64,000 nt of DNA from Tubulanus polymorphus (Eukaryota; Nemertea; Palaeonemertea; Tubulaniformes; Tubulanidae). This document shows positions 1 to 9,844 of this stretch, one piece after another. The position numbers and the translations under genes are program-made. The DNA lies in assembly GCF_964204645.1 (NCBI RefSeq), contig NC_134027.1, forward strand, positions 17,222,485 through 17,286,484. The letters run 5' to 3'. The notes beneath the pieces were generated by a model. The model had not been told where the DNA came from, made no database searches, and saw only the letters and a program-made list of their open reading frames with translations. Position 1 is the first letter of the stretch, and the number at the start of each line of letters is the position of its first letter.

Positions 1-112
1 TAGTAATATAAAACTCATTCGCTCCGCGTAGATTCTATCTATGCACTCTCCATCCCATTTTTAACTTAAAATTACTTACTGTAAGATAACACCGGATGAT
101 AGTAGCAATCAC

Positions 113-264
113 AGTAATAGGGAATAAGTTGTTCTAGATCAAAGGTCGAAAGATCGAGTTCATAAAAAATGAAAAATGAATTCTCGCACACTCGAATTTA
201 TTTTTCATTTTCTATTCACTCAACCTCTCAACCTTTAATCTAGAACAACTTATTCCCTATCACT
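113..264. repeat. E1 left terminal palindrome
   Basis: AGTAATAGGGAATAAG at the outer end is matched by an inverted copy ending at 264, around an internal GAATTCTCGCACACTCGAA-type centre. Each arm holds the conserved block CAAAGGTCGA. The palindrome is directly followed by the small self-complementary ATTCATATATATGAAT. Confidence 0.88.
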
Positions 265-327
265 CTTATAATATTCATATATATGAATAATTTCTAAAAT
301 CAATTTTAATTAAAATATGTATTATAA

Positions 328-667
328 ATGGAGAGTAAACAAATACACAGTGAATTCTTAGATAGAATAAAAGATACTACAAATGTAAAATCTGTAGATT
401 ATAAATTCAAAAAGGTAACAGAATTAACAATTCATAAGAAATTTCTAATTACAAATATTGATACAGTTACTAACAAATATGGTATAAATTACTTATCCAC
501 TTAGAATATGAAGGATTAAAGGGAAATACATATAAATTCAGAACATATTTACCAGATAGATTTCATAGATTATCAAGTGAAGATTTAGAAGAATTATGTT
601 CAGGTGATTTCCATTTCATATACAAAGGTAAGAATGAAAAGGGCACCATGAAATAGATTTCGAATAA
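328..667 (+). pseudogene. TIR-embedded small protein, left copy (frameshifted)
   Basis: This is the left-arm copy of the intact 113-residue gene at 8430-8771. It starts ATGGAGAGTAAACAAAT and follows the other copy until about 492, where a single missing base shifts the frame. Further small indels lie near 610-650. The stop codon position is shared with the other copy. The function is not established; see the intact copy. Because both arms carry the gene, gene conversion between arms could restore it, but here the arms have diverged. Confidence 0.8.
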
Positions 668-681
668 AATATGCAAAATAA

Positions 682-1188
682 ATGGTAGAATTAAAAGAAT
701 ACAGAATATGTGTTGATTCAAGAAGACTTACAAATTATAAATCACATAATTTACTAGTACAATTAGATAGAGAATTTAAGAATTGTATTGATTTAAAATT
801 AGTAAATGTAAGTTTATGTAATTCGTTTTATAATATATCGGGTAAAACTTTTGATCATAGAGGGTTTATGATTTATATGAGAAATAAAGATGAATAGTTT
901 CATCTATTTTTAAAACCAGGATTATATAATTTAGAATCATTAGCGCAGGAAATTAATAGAAGAGCTCGGTTGAAAATCGGGGGCACTTCTGTATTTGAAA
1001 TTAAATTTAATAAAATTGATAGTACTAAATAATAAAATAAGAATAAAGATATCTAATGAACAACATAAATTTACGGTAAGCAAACAATGGCTAAAATGTT
1101 AGGAATTAAACCGCTTACAGTTACTGGAAACGCAAAAGGCATCTCAAATATAATACCTTTTACACACTTTTATATTTATTACAGTTTA
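682..1188 (+). pseudogene. Penton-like minor capsid protein candidate, decayed
   Basis: The frame opens at ATGGTAGAATTAAAAG right after the TIR and reads 71 residues to a TAG at 895, then continues in the same frame (KPGLYNLESLAQEIN) before more stops near 1030. The pattern of a short strand-rich start, NSFYNI, and a PGLYNLESLAQEIN stretch resembles the N-terminal half of single-jelly-roll penton proteins of Polintons. A MAKMLGIKPL segment near 1088 fits the later part of such a protein. The assignment rests on pattern memory only. At least two stops and one frameshift make it non-functional. Confidence 0.5.
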
Positions 1189-1531
1189 AGCATATTGATA
1201 AAAATGGGTCATTATCAGAACAAAAAAGACATAACTTAGCATTAGAGAAATACAATAAAGCAGCAGAAGAATATAGAGAAAAGGGACAAAACTATATGGA
1301 TTATATTAACAAAGAATTATATGATCAGAAGATTTCACATAGAGATTTTCAATCAGTTGATGATGCAATGAGTTTATATAACGCGGTAACCAATAAAGAA
1401 AAATTACATCTATACAAACCTAAATTATCAGATTATTATACCCCATGTAAAGAACAACAGAAATATGAAATAATTTGAATTTTAGGTGGAACTGTTATTG
1501 TTATATTTGTAGCATATAAATTTACTAATTA
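1186..1531 (+). pseudogene. Small protein with C-terminal membrane segment, decayed
   Basis: After a frame change near 1180 a charged helical region (about 1190-1478) is followed, past a TGA at 1476-1478, by a hydrophobic run ILGGTVIVIFVAYKFTN ending at 1531. The layout is a soluble helical domain plus one C-terminal transmembrane helix, which recurs in small structural genes of Polinton-like viruses. No function is recognised. The start is uncertain because the region may be a deletion junction between two genes. Confidence 0.45.
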
Positions 1532-1551
1532 GTAATTTCTTTGCTAAATAA

Positions 1552-1965
1552 ATGGATGATAAAGTTGATGGTGTTAATATTATTCCTCATGATATAAATG
1601 AAACTAAATTAAAATTATATTTGGAAAAACAAATATTAGAATTTGAAAATGACTTAAAGATAAAAAAGAAAAAAGATTTAAAAAGTAAAATTATCTATTA
1701 TTTTATTATAAGTGGTTCAGTTACAATTAATTCTGTAATAACATTTCTAGCAATATTCACCATTAACACCGTTAGCTATATCAATTGGCGTCCTAGGATT
1801 ATCATCAAGTGTTTTTAACTGGTATAAGTTCAAAATTAAATATAAAAAGTAATAAAGAAAAATTTAAAACTAATATAAAAGAAATTAAAAAATACACTAG
1901 ATTATATAATTAGTTTAAATGGTAATATAACAGTTGAAGAACAAGATAAATTATTAATAAATTAA
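1552..1965 (+). pseudogene. Two-helix membrane protein, frameshifted
   Basis: The start lies in the context CTTTGCTAAATAAATGGAT, the conserved start motif of this element. It reads an N-terminal charged coiled region, then a hydrophobic segment IIYYFIISGSVTINSVITFL. A frameshift near 1757 moves the second hydrophobic stretch (LAISIGVLGLSSSVF) into another frame. A stop lies at 1850-1852 and faint coding pattern continues to about 1965. No family is recognised; a small virion membrane protein is the simplest reading. Confidence 0.5.
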
Positions 1966-2014
1966 TTAATAAATTATTAATTAATAAGAATTAATAAATT
2001 ATTAATTGTTTTAT
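1966..2014. repeat. AT-rich short tandem repeat
   Basis: The unit AATTAATAAATTATT is repeated about three times between two genes of E1, ending at the conserved TAAATAAATG start context of the next gene. Confidence 0.6.
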
Positions 2015-2021
2015 TAAATAA

Positions 2022-3360
2022 ATGGGGTTTCCAAAAGCTTTCCAATATGATAAATCAATTAAAAATAATATTCCTGCAATAGATTTTATTAAAAATATTA
2101 CACATAAAAATTTAGTTTTAAATTCATTAACTAATTTAGAAATTTATGTTACTGAAACACAGTTTTTTATTTCTAAAATGGAAAATATATTTAATACATA
2201 TGAAGTTACTTTTACTCGAGATGAATATCATATATATAAAGTAAAATCTAATATGAAATATTGGCAGAATAAATTAAATTTTGCTGTTTATTGTGCAACA
2301 ACTGGTTGTGGTATAAATTGGAATGATCATTTAAATAACTAAGATAAAAATTTGAATTATTCCGATTGAAATTAATTCACACAATATTTAGATTTCACAC
2401 ATATTTTCAAATCAGAATAATATTAAATGAATTGGAATGTCCTTTACCCGGATCTAAATATCTTAAAGAATTGGATAATAATATTAATCTATATAAGTTT
2501 TATAAAATATGTATTGAATTTAATATAAATATTCCGATTTTAGAGCGCATGGTAAATTGCAAGGTATTGGTGAACAGTATGAAATAAAAAGAATTGATTA
2601 TATGCATAGAATTGGAGCTTATCATAATTATAAAATTGATAATAATAATGGTTGGATTAATTTTATTTTAGAAAATAGTGAAGGTTTTACAAAATCAGGT
2701 ATACAAAGAATAAATCAATCAATTAGAACTTATTTGATATGTATTCTAGGTGCGCAAGTTGAAACAAGATCACCAATAGTTGGAAATGAAAACACTTCAT
2801 TTGATACGCAGAAACAATTTAAACTTTTATTTGAAGATTCCATTCATAATGATAAAAATAGATCGATTCCAGAAAATATAGTAAGATATCAAAATTATCT
2901 AGATAAATCACATATTAGATTAAATTTTTGTATAGTCCCTAATCTATTAATTATTTCTAATGATTTAGTATTAAAGATGGGAAATATAATTGGTTATAAT
3001 AATTTAATTAAGACTGCAACAATGAATAATTCATTTGGATTGAAAGATATAAATAAAAAGATTATTACTGCTCCAAAATTAATGGAAGGTGAAAAAAATA
3101 AAAAACATATTCAATCAACAGAAACTAAAACTAAGAATATTAAATTAAATAATGATTATAAAATAAAAGATTACAATACTACAGAATATGGTGCCGCACG
3201 GCACCCACACGGTGATATAAAAACTGATAATATTCAACATGATATAATAAAAACTAATAACGATAATAAATCCCATGAAAATGCTAAAGTAGCTATAACT
3301 TGTATAGAAATTGTTATAGGAGGAATATTATATTTTAAATTTCAATTTTTTACTATATAA
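2022..3360 (+). pseudogene. Conserved Polinton structural-type protein, frameshifted
   Basis: The frame starts ATGGGGTTTCC in a TTAAATAAATGGGG context. It reads 106 residues (including LNFAVYCATTGCG), breaks near 2340, resumes at about 2366-2587, shifts again, and runs 2557-3360 to a natural stop. The later part contains GFTKSGIQRINQSIRTYL and ILGAQVETRS, which match my memory of a protein common in cnidarian and other animal Polintons, where its role is not well defined. A hydrophobic segment (VAITCIEIVIGGILYF) lies at the C-terminus. Total length would be about 440 residues. Two frameshifts make it non-functional. Confidence 0.65.
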
Positions 3361-3849
3361 ATGGAAGAAGATATTCCATTGGATACTTTTAGTGACCCCC
3401 CTGGTATAAGTGATGAACCACAACCTGATTTTAATGAAACTAATATCGATGATGATGATCCATAATCATATAATTCTAATTTAGCAGATAGTGGTTCTGA
3501 AGGCCCATCAACAGATGAATTTGATAGAAGAAATAAATCGAGAATAAATCCTGAAAATGAAAATCCAGATTTAGTAAAACAAAATTTAGAATATAATGAA
3601 TATATTTATAAATTCAAACCTGTATTTGAAAGATCTGGGTATAATATAAATGATAGAGGCGCCAGACTTTGAGTAACAGAATTAAAATCTTTAGATGGTG
3701 AATATTATTATCATTTGAAAGATGATTATTATATTTAAATCACTTATAAAAATCAAAACAAAATATTAGCGGAATCAACTTTGAGTAATTTAGAACCATC
3801 TAGAATTAAAAGAATAAGTAATAATAGTAATGAATATAATGAATAGTGA
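3361..3849 (+). pseudogene. Acidic N-terminal protein, several stops
   Basis: ATGGAAGAAG follows directly on the stop of the previous gene in a TATATAAATGG context. The product begins very acidic (EEDIPLDTFSD, DETNIDDDDP) and is interrupted by stops near 3464, 3670 and 3736. The frame between stops keeps coding character (YEYIYKFKPVFERSGYNI). The acidic, low-complexity start and position before the coiled-coil and membrane genes suggest a virion-associated protein, but no family is recognised. Confidence 0.4.
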
Positions 3850-3852
3850 ATA

Positions 3853-4405
3853 ATGAATAGAAAATGTTACACAAGAAGAAATAAATTTAAAAAAAGAGTA
3901 TTTAAAGAAAGAATTAATGACTTATTTGAAACAATCAATGATAATTTAGAACCAGGAAGAACTTCTGAACCGAATATAATTTCCAAAACTAGTAAACTTA
4001 AATCAAACGAAGTTCAAACTGAAAAACCTTTACCGAATGGATTACTTGATGCAACAGATCAAGAAATAGAAGCTTTAAGTATGTTTTCTGAAAAAACAAT
4101 TAGAGAAATAATAAGTATACGAAATGAAGCCGATAAAATTGCGCGCGAAAAAAATATTAGATATAATAAAATTAAACCTTTAGAAAATAAATTATTTGAC
4201 ACCGGAAAAGAATTAGAACAATTAAAATAAGATAGAGAATTTAAAGTTATTGAAGAAATCGAATTTAAAAAAAAGATATGCATATTTAGAAAAAGAAATT
4301 GATGATTTAGAATATAACATAGAATTTCAGAAAGAAAAAATGAAATTATTATTAAAATCATATGATTATTGTATTAATAGATTAAAAGTTGTTGTTAAAA
4401 AGTAA
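3853..4405 (+). pseudogene. Coiled-coil protein, frameshifted
   Basis: The frame reads 125 residues from ATGAATAGAAAATG to a TAA at 4228-4230, then continues past it; one more base shift near 4270 is needed to reach the end at about 4405. It has a basic start (RRNKFKKRVFKERIN), a middle segment SNEVQTEKPLPNGLLD, and a long charged helical C-terminal half compatible with a coiled coil. It lies directly upstream of the next membrane protein and may originally have been one gene with 3361-3849. The function is unknown. Confidence 0.4.
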
Positions 4406-4411
4406 AAAATA

Positions 4412-4824
4412 AAACGAAATTCTGAAATATCATTGAAAGACAGAATAAAATTATTATTTAAGTTTGGAGGTATAACAATTCTTTCAATTCTAACAGCTGT
4501 ATCTATGGTATTCACAACAATTGGTTTAGCTATATCAAATTCATTGAAATCTACACCAAATCGTAATAAACCGGATAAACCCCCAAATGATAATAATTCT
4601 ATAAAAGATAAAGTTAAGGATGTTTAAAAAATTAGCAAAATATTTATGGTAACTATCTAAAAAATCTGCTGCAGCATTACCCGGTGATTGCATCAATTGT
4701 TGGTTTTATATTGAAATCTGAAGGAAACATTATTAACTTTGCTGCTGAACATATTATTTTATTTTTAATTACAGTTGTAAGTGCTATTATTTTTGCGTTA
4801 GTGAATATGATAAAAAGTAAATAA
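4412..4824 (+). pseudogene. Conserved Polinton membrane protein, frameshifted
   Basis: A basic amphipathic start (LKDRIKLLFKFGG) is followed by a hydrophobic helix (ITILSILTAVSMVFTTIGLA) and a proline/lysine linker. After a frameshift near 4622 come AALPGVIASIVGFILKSEG and a last helix, IILFLITVVSAIIFALV. This order of helix, linker, PGxxxSIxxF and terminal helix is familiar from a protein found next to the capsid gene in many animal Polintons, and here too the hexon-like gene follows. A role in the virion or membrane is inferred. Confidence 0.55.
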
Positions 4825-4843
4825 TTAATTCTTTGTTAAATAA

Positions 4844-6040
4844 ATGAGTGGGAGTTATATAAATCCTTCTAAGAATCATAGAATATCTAATGCTATTAAA
4901 GCAGAAAGATCTCATCATATAATTAACCATAACCCTTCTAATATTAATCCTGATGAAACTATATATGTTAGAATCCCTAGATTAACACAAAATACTTTTT
5001 ATGTTCCAAATAGTATTGATTTATCAGCTGATATAAATGTAACTGGTAATAATAATAATTATGTTGTTGATTATGTTGGAAGATATTTGATTAAAAAATT
5101 TACTATAAAGATTGGCCCAGAAACAGTTTTCTCATTAGATGATAATTAGATAATTTATTTTTGCATTATTAAGATTTATGTTTAACCAATCAGAAAACCA
5201 AAATAAATTAAGATCAGGAGCTAATGACGCAATAGTAACTCGTAACGCAGATAATTTGATCAAAAAGATTTATGGAAGCAAACATAAAATTCCATTAGAT
5301 TTTGAATTGATAAATAATAATGCACCTTTATATAAATACGCAATTCAAGAAGATTTTATATTCGAAATAACATTTGCTCCTGTTAATGAAATTGTATTAT
5401 CTAGCGTTGTTAAAGATATGGGTTATAAATTATCGAATATATGTTTAGAATATGACACAGTAACTGATGAAAATATTTCAAGTATCATTCAAACTCAATA
5501 CAATCAAGGATTTTCATTATTATATGATTATATTGATAAATGTAACTATTAATGCAAGTGATGAAATTATTAATGAGAATATTAACTTCCCAAGAAGATC
5601 TATTAAAGGTATATCAATATTTTTTACCATTGCAACATATTCTAATGGCGCAATACAGGTCGATAATTATTATAATCCTGAAATAACAAAAGTAGAAATA
5701 ACTATCGAAGGTATAGCAAATAAAATATTTTGAGAATGATAGATCAATGGCCCGAAATTAGAAAACATTTTACGAATGAAAAAGTAAAATCATCTGAAAA
5801 TTGTAATATTAATCAAATTGATAATTATACCGGTAATAAATATGCATTATGGTTAGATTTTAGAACAACAGAGGATAACTTATTACATGGTTCTGGGAAT
5901 AACTACAGAACACTAAAGATGGAATACAATTATTCATGACAAAGAATAAAGGAATCAAAAATTTTAAAATGCACATTTATATTATATCTGACGCGCAATT
6001 AAATATTGTAAATTCTCAATTAAATAGTGTTATGTATTAG
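4844..6040 (+). pseudogene. MCP: Hexon-like double-jelly-roll major capsid protein, broken
   Basis: The start ATGAGTGGG lies in CTTTGTTAAATAAATGAG. The N-terminal part shows the family pattern of IPRLTQNTFYVPNS, a short strand-rich run, then YLIKKFTIKIG. After a TAG at 5147 and a frame change, the gene continues with LRSGANDA, IYGSKHKIPLDFELI and FAPVNEIV, which align with Polinton/adintovirus major capsid proteins in the expected order. Further frame changes lie near 5540, 5735 and 5940, and the last frame ends TAG at 6038-6040. Total length of about 400 residues is near the low end for the family. The role would be the main icosahedral shell protein; this copy cannot make it. Confidence 0.8.
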
Positions 6041-6073
6041 AATTTAAATTTTAATAAAAAAAATTTATAATAA

Positions 6074-6528
6074 ATGGATGCTGATAAAGTATATAAACAT
6101 ATTCCATACATTGATAAACATGAAAATAATGATGGCTTATATTATGTAATACCTTGTAATATAGCTTTGATATTTGATCCTATTTTCAAAGATGATATTA
6201 AGAAGAAGCCTAGATCCGAGAAACAAATTAAATGGGCAAGGGAATTAGGTAAAAGATCTGCAGAATTAAAAAAAGCTAAGAAAAGAAATTAACTGATATA
6301 AATGAATCACCTGATATTAATTCAAATAACAATCCATCTGATTTTTCTAATAGTGGAAGAAATAATTACTTATATATTACAATTGGGTTAATCACAATTA
6401 TTATATTCTTCGGTGTAATATATAAATGCAAATTCAATAATGATTCTGGTGATAAACCTATTATACCAGAAAATAAGTCAAATGAAAAAATCATTGAAAC
6501 TAAATCTAAATTATTATTAATGGATTAA
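6074..6528 (+). pseudogene. Basic protein with one membrane helix, frameshifted
   Basis: The frame starts ATGGATGCTG in a TATAATAAATGG context and reads 72 residues ending in a strongly basic stretch (EKQIKWARELGKRSAELKK). A one-base shift near 6290 then opens an Asn/Ser-rich linker and a transmembrane helix (YLYITIGLITIIIFFGVIY) with a short charged tail, ending at 6526-6528. It lies between the capsid and integrase genes. Proteins with the same basic KQxxWAxxLGKRS segment occur at this place in other Polinton-like elements; their function is not known to me. Confidence 0.5.
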
Positions 6529-6534
6529 AATAAG

Positions 6535-7589
6535 ATGAAAAAAGAACAATATTTAAGAGATTTATATTTTAACCCAGAAAGTGAAGTATCATATTCTAGC
6601 GTTTCAGAATTATGGGATAAAATTAAATCTGATAATGAAAATATAGTGAACTAAGATTATGGTTACAAAATCAACCAACATATCAAATCCATAAGAAAAT
6701 GGATAAAAATTATTTAACAAGAAAAGTTATGGTTTCATATATCGATCAACAATGGCAAGCAGATTTGATTGACATGAAGAATACAACAAAGGATATTTCT
6801 AGATATTAAATGTTATAGACATATTCAGTAGATACGCATGGTCAATTCCAATCAAAAATAAAACTGGTATAGAAGTAACAAATGCTTTTAAATCAATATT
6901 TAAAGAAGGATACAATTTGATGAAGGTAAGGAATTCTATAACAAACATTTTAAAAAACTATTATCTAATAACGATGTAGAATATTTTTCAACACACTCAG
7001 ATAAAAAAGCATCTATTATAGAAAGATTTGATAAAATATTGAAAACTAGAATGTGGAAATATTTTACTGCTAATGAAACATATAAATATATCGATGTGTT
7101 AGATGATTTAGTGAAAGGTTATAATAATTCTAAACATAGTTCTATAAATATGAAACCTATACAAGCTAAAAAAGAAGATAATTCAGAAATAGTTTGGAAT
7201 AATTTATATGGTGCGTTTGTAACACATGATTTTGGTGAACCTAAATTTAAAATTGGACAACATGTTAGAATATCTAAATATAGAAAAGCTTTTCATAAAG
7301 GTTATACTCCAAATTTTACTGAAGAAATATTTAAGATTAAAAAGATAATATTAACTAAACCTTTTGTTTATAAATTAGAAGATTTAAAAGATCAAGAAAT
7401 ATTAGGTTATTTCTATGAACAAGAATTATCACTTATACCAAATCCAGATGAAATAGAATACAAGATAGAAAAAGTATTGAAAACCAAAACTCTTAAAGGA
7501 AAAAGTATTCTTTGGTGAAATATAAAGGGTATGATGATAAATTTGATGAATGGATTTTATCTAGTAAAATTAAAAGAATAAATGAATAA
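6535..7589 (+). pseudogene. Retrovirus-type DDE integrase with C-terminal chromodomain, broken
   Basis: The N-terminus (YLRDLYFNPESEVSYSSVSE) is typical of Polinton integrases. The catalytic triad is visible: D in WQADLIDM, D in FDEGKEF, and E in SIIERFDK. A chromodomain closes the protein (WVKYKGYDD...EWILSSKI, about 7500-7580). It is broken by a frameshift near 6655, a small deletion near 6785, a stop near 6808, another deletion at about 6910 and a shift near 7516. It would insert the linear element DNA and make the 6-bp duplications. Its stop overlaps the start of the next gene (ATGAATAA). The second copy, in E4, is better preserved. Confidence 0.85.
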
Positions 7590-8206
7590 AGGTTTATTTA
7601 TATTTGAACCACATAATATGTTAGTTACTGGGGTAACAAACTGGTAAAACACATTTCATATTAGAAACTTGTTAGAGACTTGTTAGAAACTATTTATAAG
7701 AATCATTTTGATAATATAATATTATCCTGCCCCACTTATGAAATGAATAAAACATATAATAAGGATATAGTTAAGATAAAAAAAAGTTTATTATATTAGA
7801 TCCTAAAACAGTAAAAGAAAATTTAGATAATTGTATAAAAATAGCAATTGATATTTATAAAGAATCAAATACATTATTCATTAAAGATGATTGCGCAAAT
7901 TTACATGATTCAAAAGTGAGAGAAAGTGAGCTATGTTATCTAGCTTTCTCTGGGAGACATTTTGGGATAACAACATGGGTTTTAAATCAAAAATATAATT
8001 CAATTGTTTAAGATTTTAGGGAGAATATTAGATTTTTAGTTTTATTTTATAACAAAGATAGAAAATCTATGCAACAATCATTAGAAGAAAATCAAATTAT
8101 ACCTACTGAATTACATGATGAATATATGAATAAATCAAAGAATAATAAAGGTTCAAAATTACTTCTGAGGCTTCAATTTCCATATGAATATAAATTTATA
8201 AAATAA
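7582..8206 (+). pseudogene. FtsK/HerA (A32-like) genome-packaging ATPase, broken
   Basis: ATGAATAAAGG overlaps the integrase stop. The Walker A region is recognisable (MLVTGVTN then a frame break, GKT in another frame) because the E4 remnant keeps VTGVTNCGKTT. A Walker-B-like LFIKDDCAN occurs near 7882, followed by GRHFGITTWVLNQ, a typical downstream segment of this family. A duplicated stretch near 7665-7690 and frameshifts at about 7636 and 7790 and a stop near 8011 disable it. The last frame ends TAA at 8204-8206. The product would pump DNA into capsids. Confidence 0.75.
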
Positions 8207-8274
8207 GGTATTTTAAGTATTTATGTATTAGATACGTATTAGGGACGTAATAGATACCTTAATACTTAAAACCC
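8207..8274. terminator. Hairpin directly after the ATPase stop
   Basis: GGTATTTTAAGTATT at 8207-8221 pairs with AATACTTAAAACC at 8261-8273, and a run of C then T follows. It lies between the end of the plus-strand gene block and the minus-strand TIR gene, where a transcription end signal for converging genes would be expected. The region also carries repeats of a TATTAG/TAATAG type. Confidence 0.45.
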
Positions 8275-8423
8275 CCTTTTTTAGAAATAAATATTATTTA
8301 TACAATTTTCAACCAATTTATTTTTATTTTTTCAACTAATATATGAATAAGTTTGAAATTGATGAAGGTTATTTATTATTACTGAGGTTTCAATATAAAT
8401 TTAAAAAAAATAATATGATTTCA
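8275..8423. other. Short spacer with a possible duplicate of the ATPase tail
   Basis: The segment near 8379-8405 (TTATTATTACTGAGGTTTCAAT) resembles the end of the ATPase gene at 8160-8182, so this may be a small partial duplication. Otherwise it is AT-rich without a gene. Confidence 0.3.
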
Positions 8424-8429
8424 CATATT

Positions 8430-8771
8430 TTATTCGAAATCTATTTCATGGTGCCCTTTTTCATTCTTACCTTTGTATATGGAATAGAAATCCCCTGAAC
8501 ATAATTCTTCTAAATCTTCACTTAATAATCTATGAAATCTATCTGGTAAATATGTTCTGAATTTATATGTATTTCCCTTTAATCCTTCATATTCTAAGTG
8601 GATAACTAATTTACTACCATATTTGTTAGTAACTGTATCAATATTTGTAATTAGATATTTCTTATGAATTGTTAATTCTGTTAACTTTTTGAATTTATTA
8701 TCTACAGATTTTACATTTGTAGTATCTTTTATTCTATCTAAGAATTCACTGTGTATTTGTTTACTCTTCAT
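8430..8771 (-). CDS. TIR-embedded small protein, intact (113 aa)
   Basis: This is an uninterrupted frame from ATGAAGAGTAAAC to TAA, fully inside the right inverted repeat. The central part (KYLITNIDTVTNKYGSKLVIHLEY, then FRTYLPDRFHRLLSEDLEEL, then YSIYKGKNEKG) is a compact strand-rich domain. It resembles small proteins seen in animal Polintons and many arthropod genomes that look like a single-stranded nucleic-acid-binding OB fold; that fold is an inference. The proteins at 12791-13435 and 33722-34231 share the pattern Y-x-I-x-N-I...L-I-x-E-L...F-x-T. It is the only clearly intact gene of E1. Transcription would run inward from the palindrome. Confidence 0.75.
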   Translation of the reverse strand: MKSKQIHSEFLDRIKDTTNVKSVDNKFKKLTELTIHKKYLITNIDTVTNKYGSKLVIHLEYEGLKGNTYKFRTYLPDRFHRLLSEDLEELCSGDFYSIYKGKNEKGHHEIDFE

Positions 8772-8834
8772 TTATAATACAGATTTTAATTAAAATTGAT
8801 TTTAGAAATTATTCATATATATGAATATTATAAG

Positions 8835-8986
8835 AGTAATAGGGAATAAGTTGTTCTAGATTAAAGGTTGAGAGGTTGAGTGATTAGAAAATGAAAAATA
8901 AATTCGAGTGTGCGAGAATTTATTTTTCATTTTTTATGAACTCGACCTTTCGACCTTTGATCTGGAACAACTTATTCCCTATTACT
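8835..8986. repeat. E1 right terminal palindrome
   Basis: The 152-bp inverted repeat has AGTAATAGGGAATAAG at 8835 and its complement ending at 8986. The inner flank ATGAATATTATAAG is also present, with small changes, inside the right palindromes of E3, E4 and E5. Confidence 0.9.
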
Positions 8987-8992
8987 AATCAC

Positions 8993-9516
8993 CACTCGCC
9001 GTGTCGCGTACTCCCACTAACGGTATAAGACACGTCTTGTCCCGTGGCTGGGTGGTTAAGGTGTTTGACTCACAACAGAGAGGTTGAGGGTTCGAATCCT
9101 AGTGAAACCATGCATTCAGGCAGGACGCATATAAGTAGTGCCGGCGCGCAACAATTGTTTTATTAATGAAACAACATGCTGGATGGTTGAAATCATTTTC
9201 GGCTTAAGTTTATCGCGAGTTTTAGGACTTCAACGAATTTCACGAAACCATGATTTCTAAAATGAGTCAATTGATTAATTATATTCGTAAATCAATTCAC
9301 GTTGGCTACATTTCATGAGGATTTTGGGCTCAAGTCAACGTGATATGGACAGAAATTGTAGGAATATTTCACACGGAATTTTACTTCCGCGTTCAGTTGA
9401 CGACTCGGATCGATGACAACGACAGCGGAGTTTATGTATTTTAAGGTGAGAATCCGTTAACCAGGGAATGTATTAAATGATTTCTTTAATAATATGAGTA
9501 TGGTAGCAAATGAGTA
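8993..9516. other. Flank between E1 and E2
   Basis: This is 524 bp of ordinary base composition with a tRNA-like SINE head (9040-9110) and no coding region that I can support. Confidence 0.6.
9040..9110 (+). repeat. tRNA-derived SINE-like head
   Basis: An A-box-like TGGCTGGGTGGTTAAGG (9045-9061) and a perfect B box GGTTCGAATCC (9089-9099) lie 27 bp apart inside a roughly 70-bp tRNA-like segment. It does not fold into a clean cloverleaf by eye and continues into unrelated sequence, so a SINE is more likely than a tRNA gene. Confidence 0.6.
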
Positions 9517-9844
9517 CTCGGTAGTAATAGGGGTTTAGTTGTTTCATACCAAAGGTCGAGAGGTCGAGCTCATAAAAAATGAAAAATATGAAAATAATAA
9601 CAATTTCTATTTGAATTAGTAGCGAAACTCATAAAAAAATGAAAAATAATTCTCGCACACTCGAATTTATTTTTCATTTTATACTCGCTAAAAAAGTAAC
9701 GAGTAATTAACGAGTTGTTAGAATTGATATTTTAAACATATTTCAATATTTATATTTGTATGTGTTAGATTTTTAAACATTAAAAGTGTGAGTAAAGTGG
9801 GATTGAAAAAATTCATATTTAAATCATTGAATATTTATATTTGA

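Larger units (their letters stand above)
113..673 (+). repeat. E1 left terminal inverted repeat (561 bp)
   Basis: This is the reverse complement of 8424-8986 with scattered differences. Its outer 152 bp (113-264) form a self-complementary palindrome, and the inner part holds a complete small gene. Homology to the other arm stops just after the stop codon of that gene. Confidence 0.9.
113..8986 (+). mobile_element. E1: Polinton/Maverick-like integrated element, 8.9 kb
   Basis: The element begins AGTAATAGGG and ends CCCTATTACT, flanked by a perfect 6-bp duplication AATCAC at 107-112 and 8987-8992. Inside are plus-strand genes typical of Polintons and adintoviruses: hexon-like major capsid protein, a penton-like candidate, DDE integrase with chromodomain, A32-type packaging ATPase and small membrane proteins. 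The 6-bp duplication matches the known Polinton target-site size. At 8.9 kb it is about half the usual Polinton length, and no DNA polymerase B or maturation protease is visible. Most genes carry frameshifts or stops, so this is a defective copy. The element is strongly AT-rich compared with its flanks. Confidence 0.92.
8424..8986 (-). repeat. E1 right terminal inverted repeat (563 bp)
   Basis: Inverted copy of 113-673. Its outer 152 bp (8835-8986) are a palindrome with AGTAATAGGG at both ends; the inner part holds the intact small gene. Confidence 0.9.

Noticed and set aside
113-8986. E1 as an autonomous, active virus-like element
   Set aside because: Capsid, integrase, ATPase and the membrane-protein genes are all interrupted, and no polymerase is present.
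9040-9110. Functional tRNA gene
   Set aside because: The A and B boxes are good, but a full cloverleaf with an acceptor stem is not seen by eye; a SINE head fits better. The same holds for 29698-29759 and 48072-48132.
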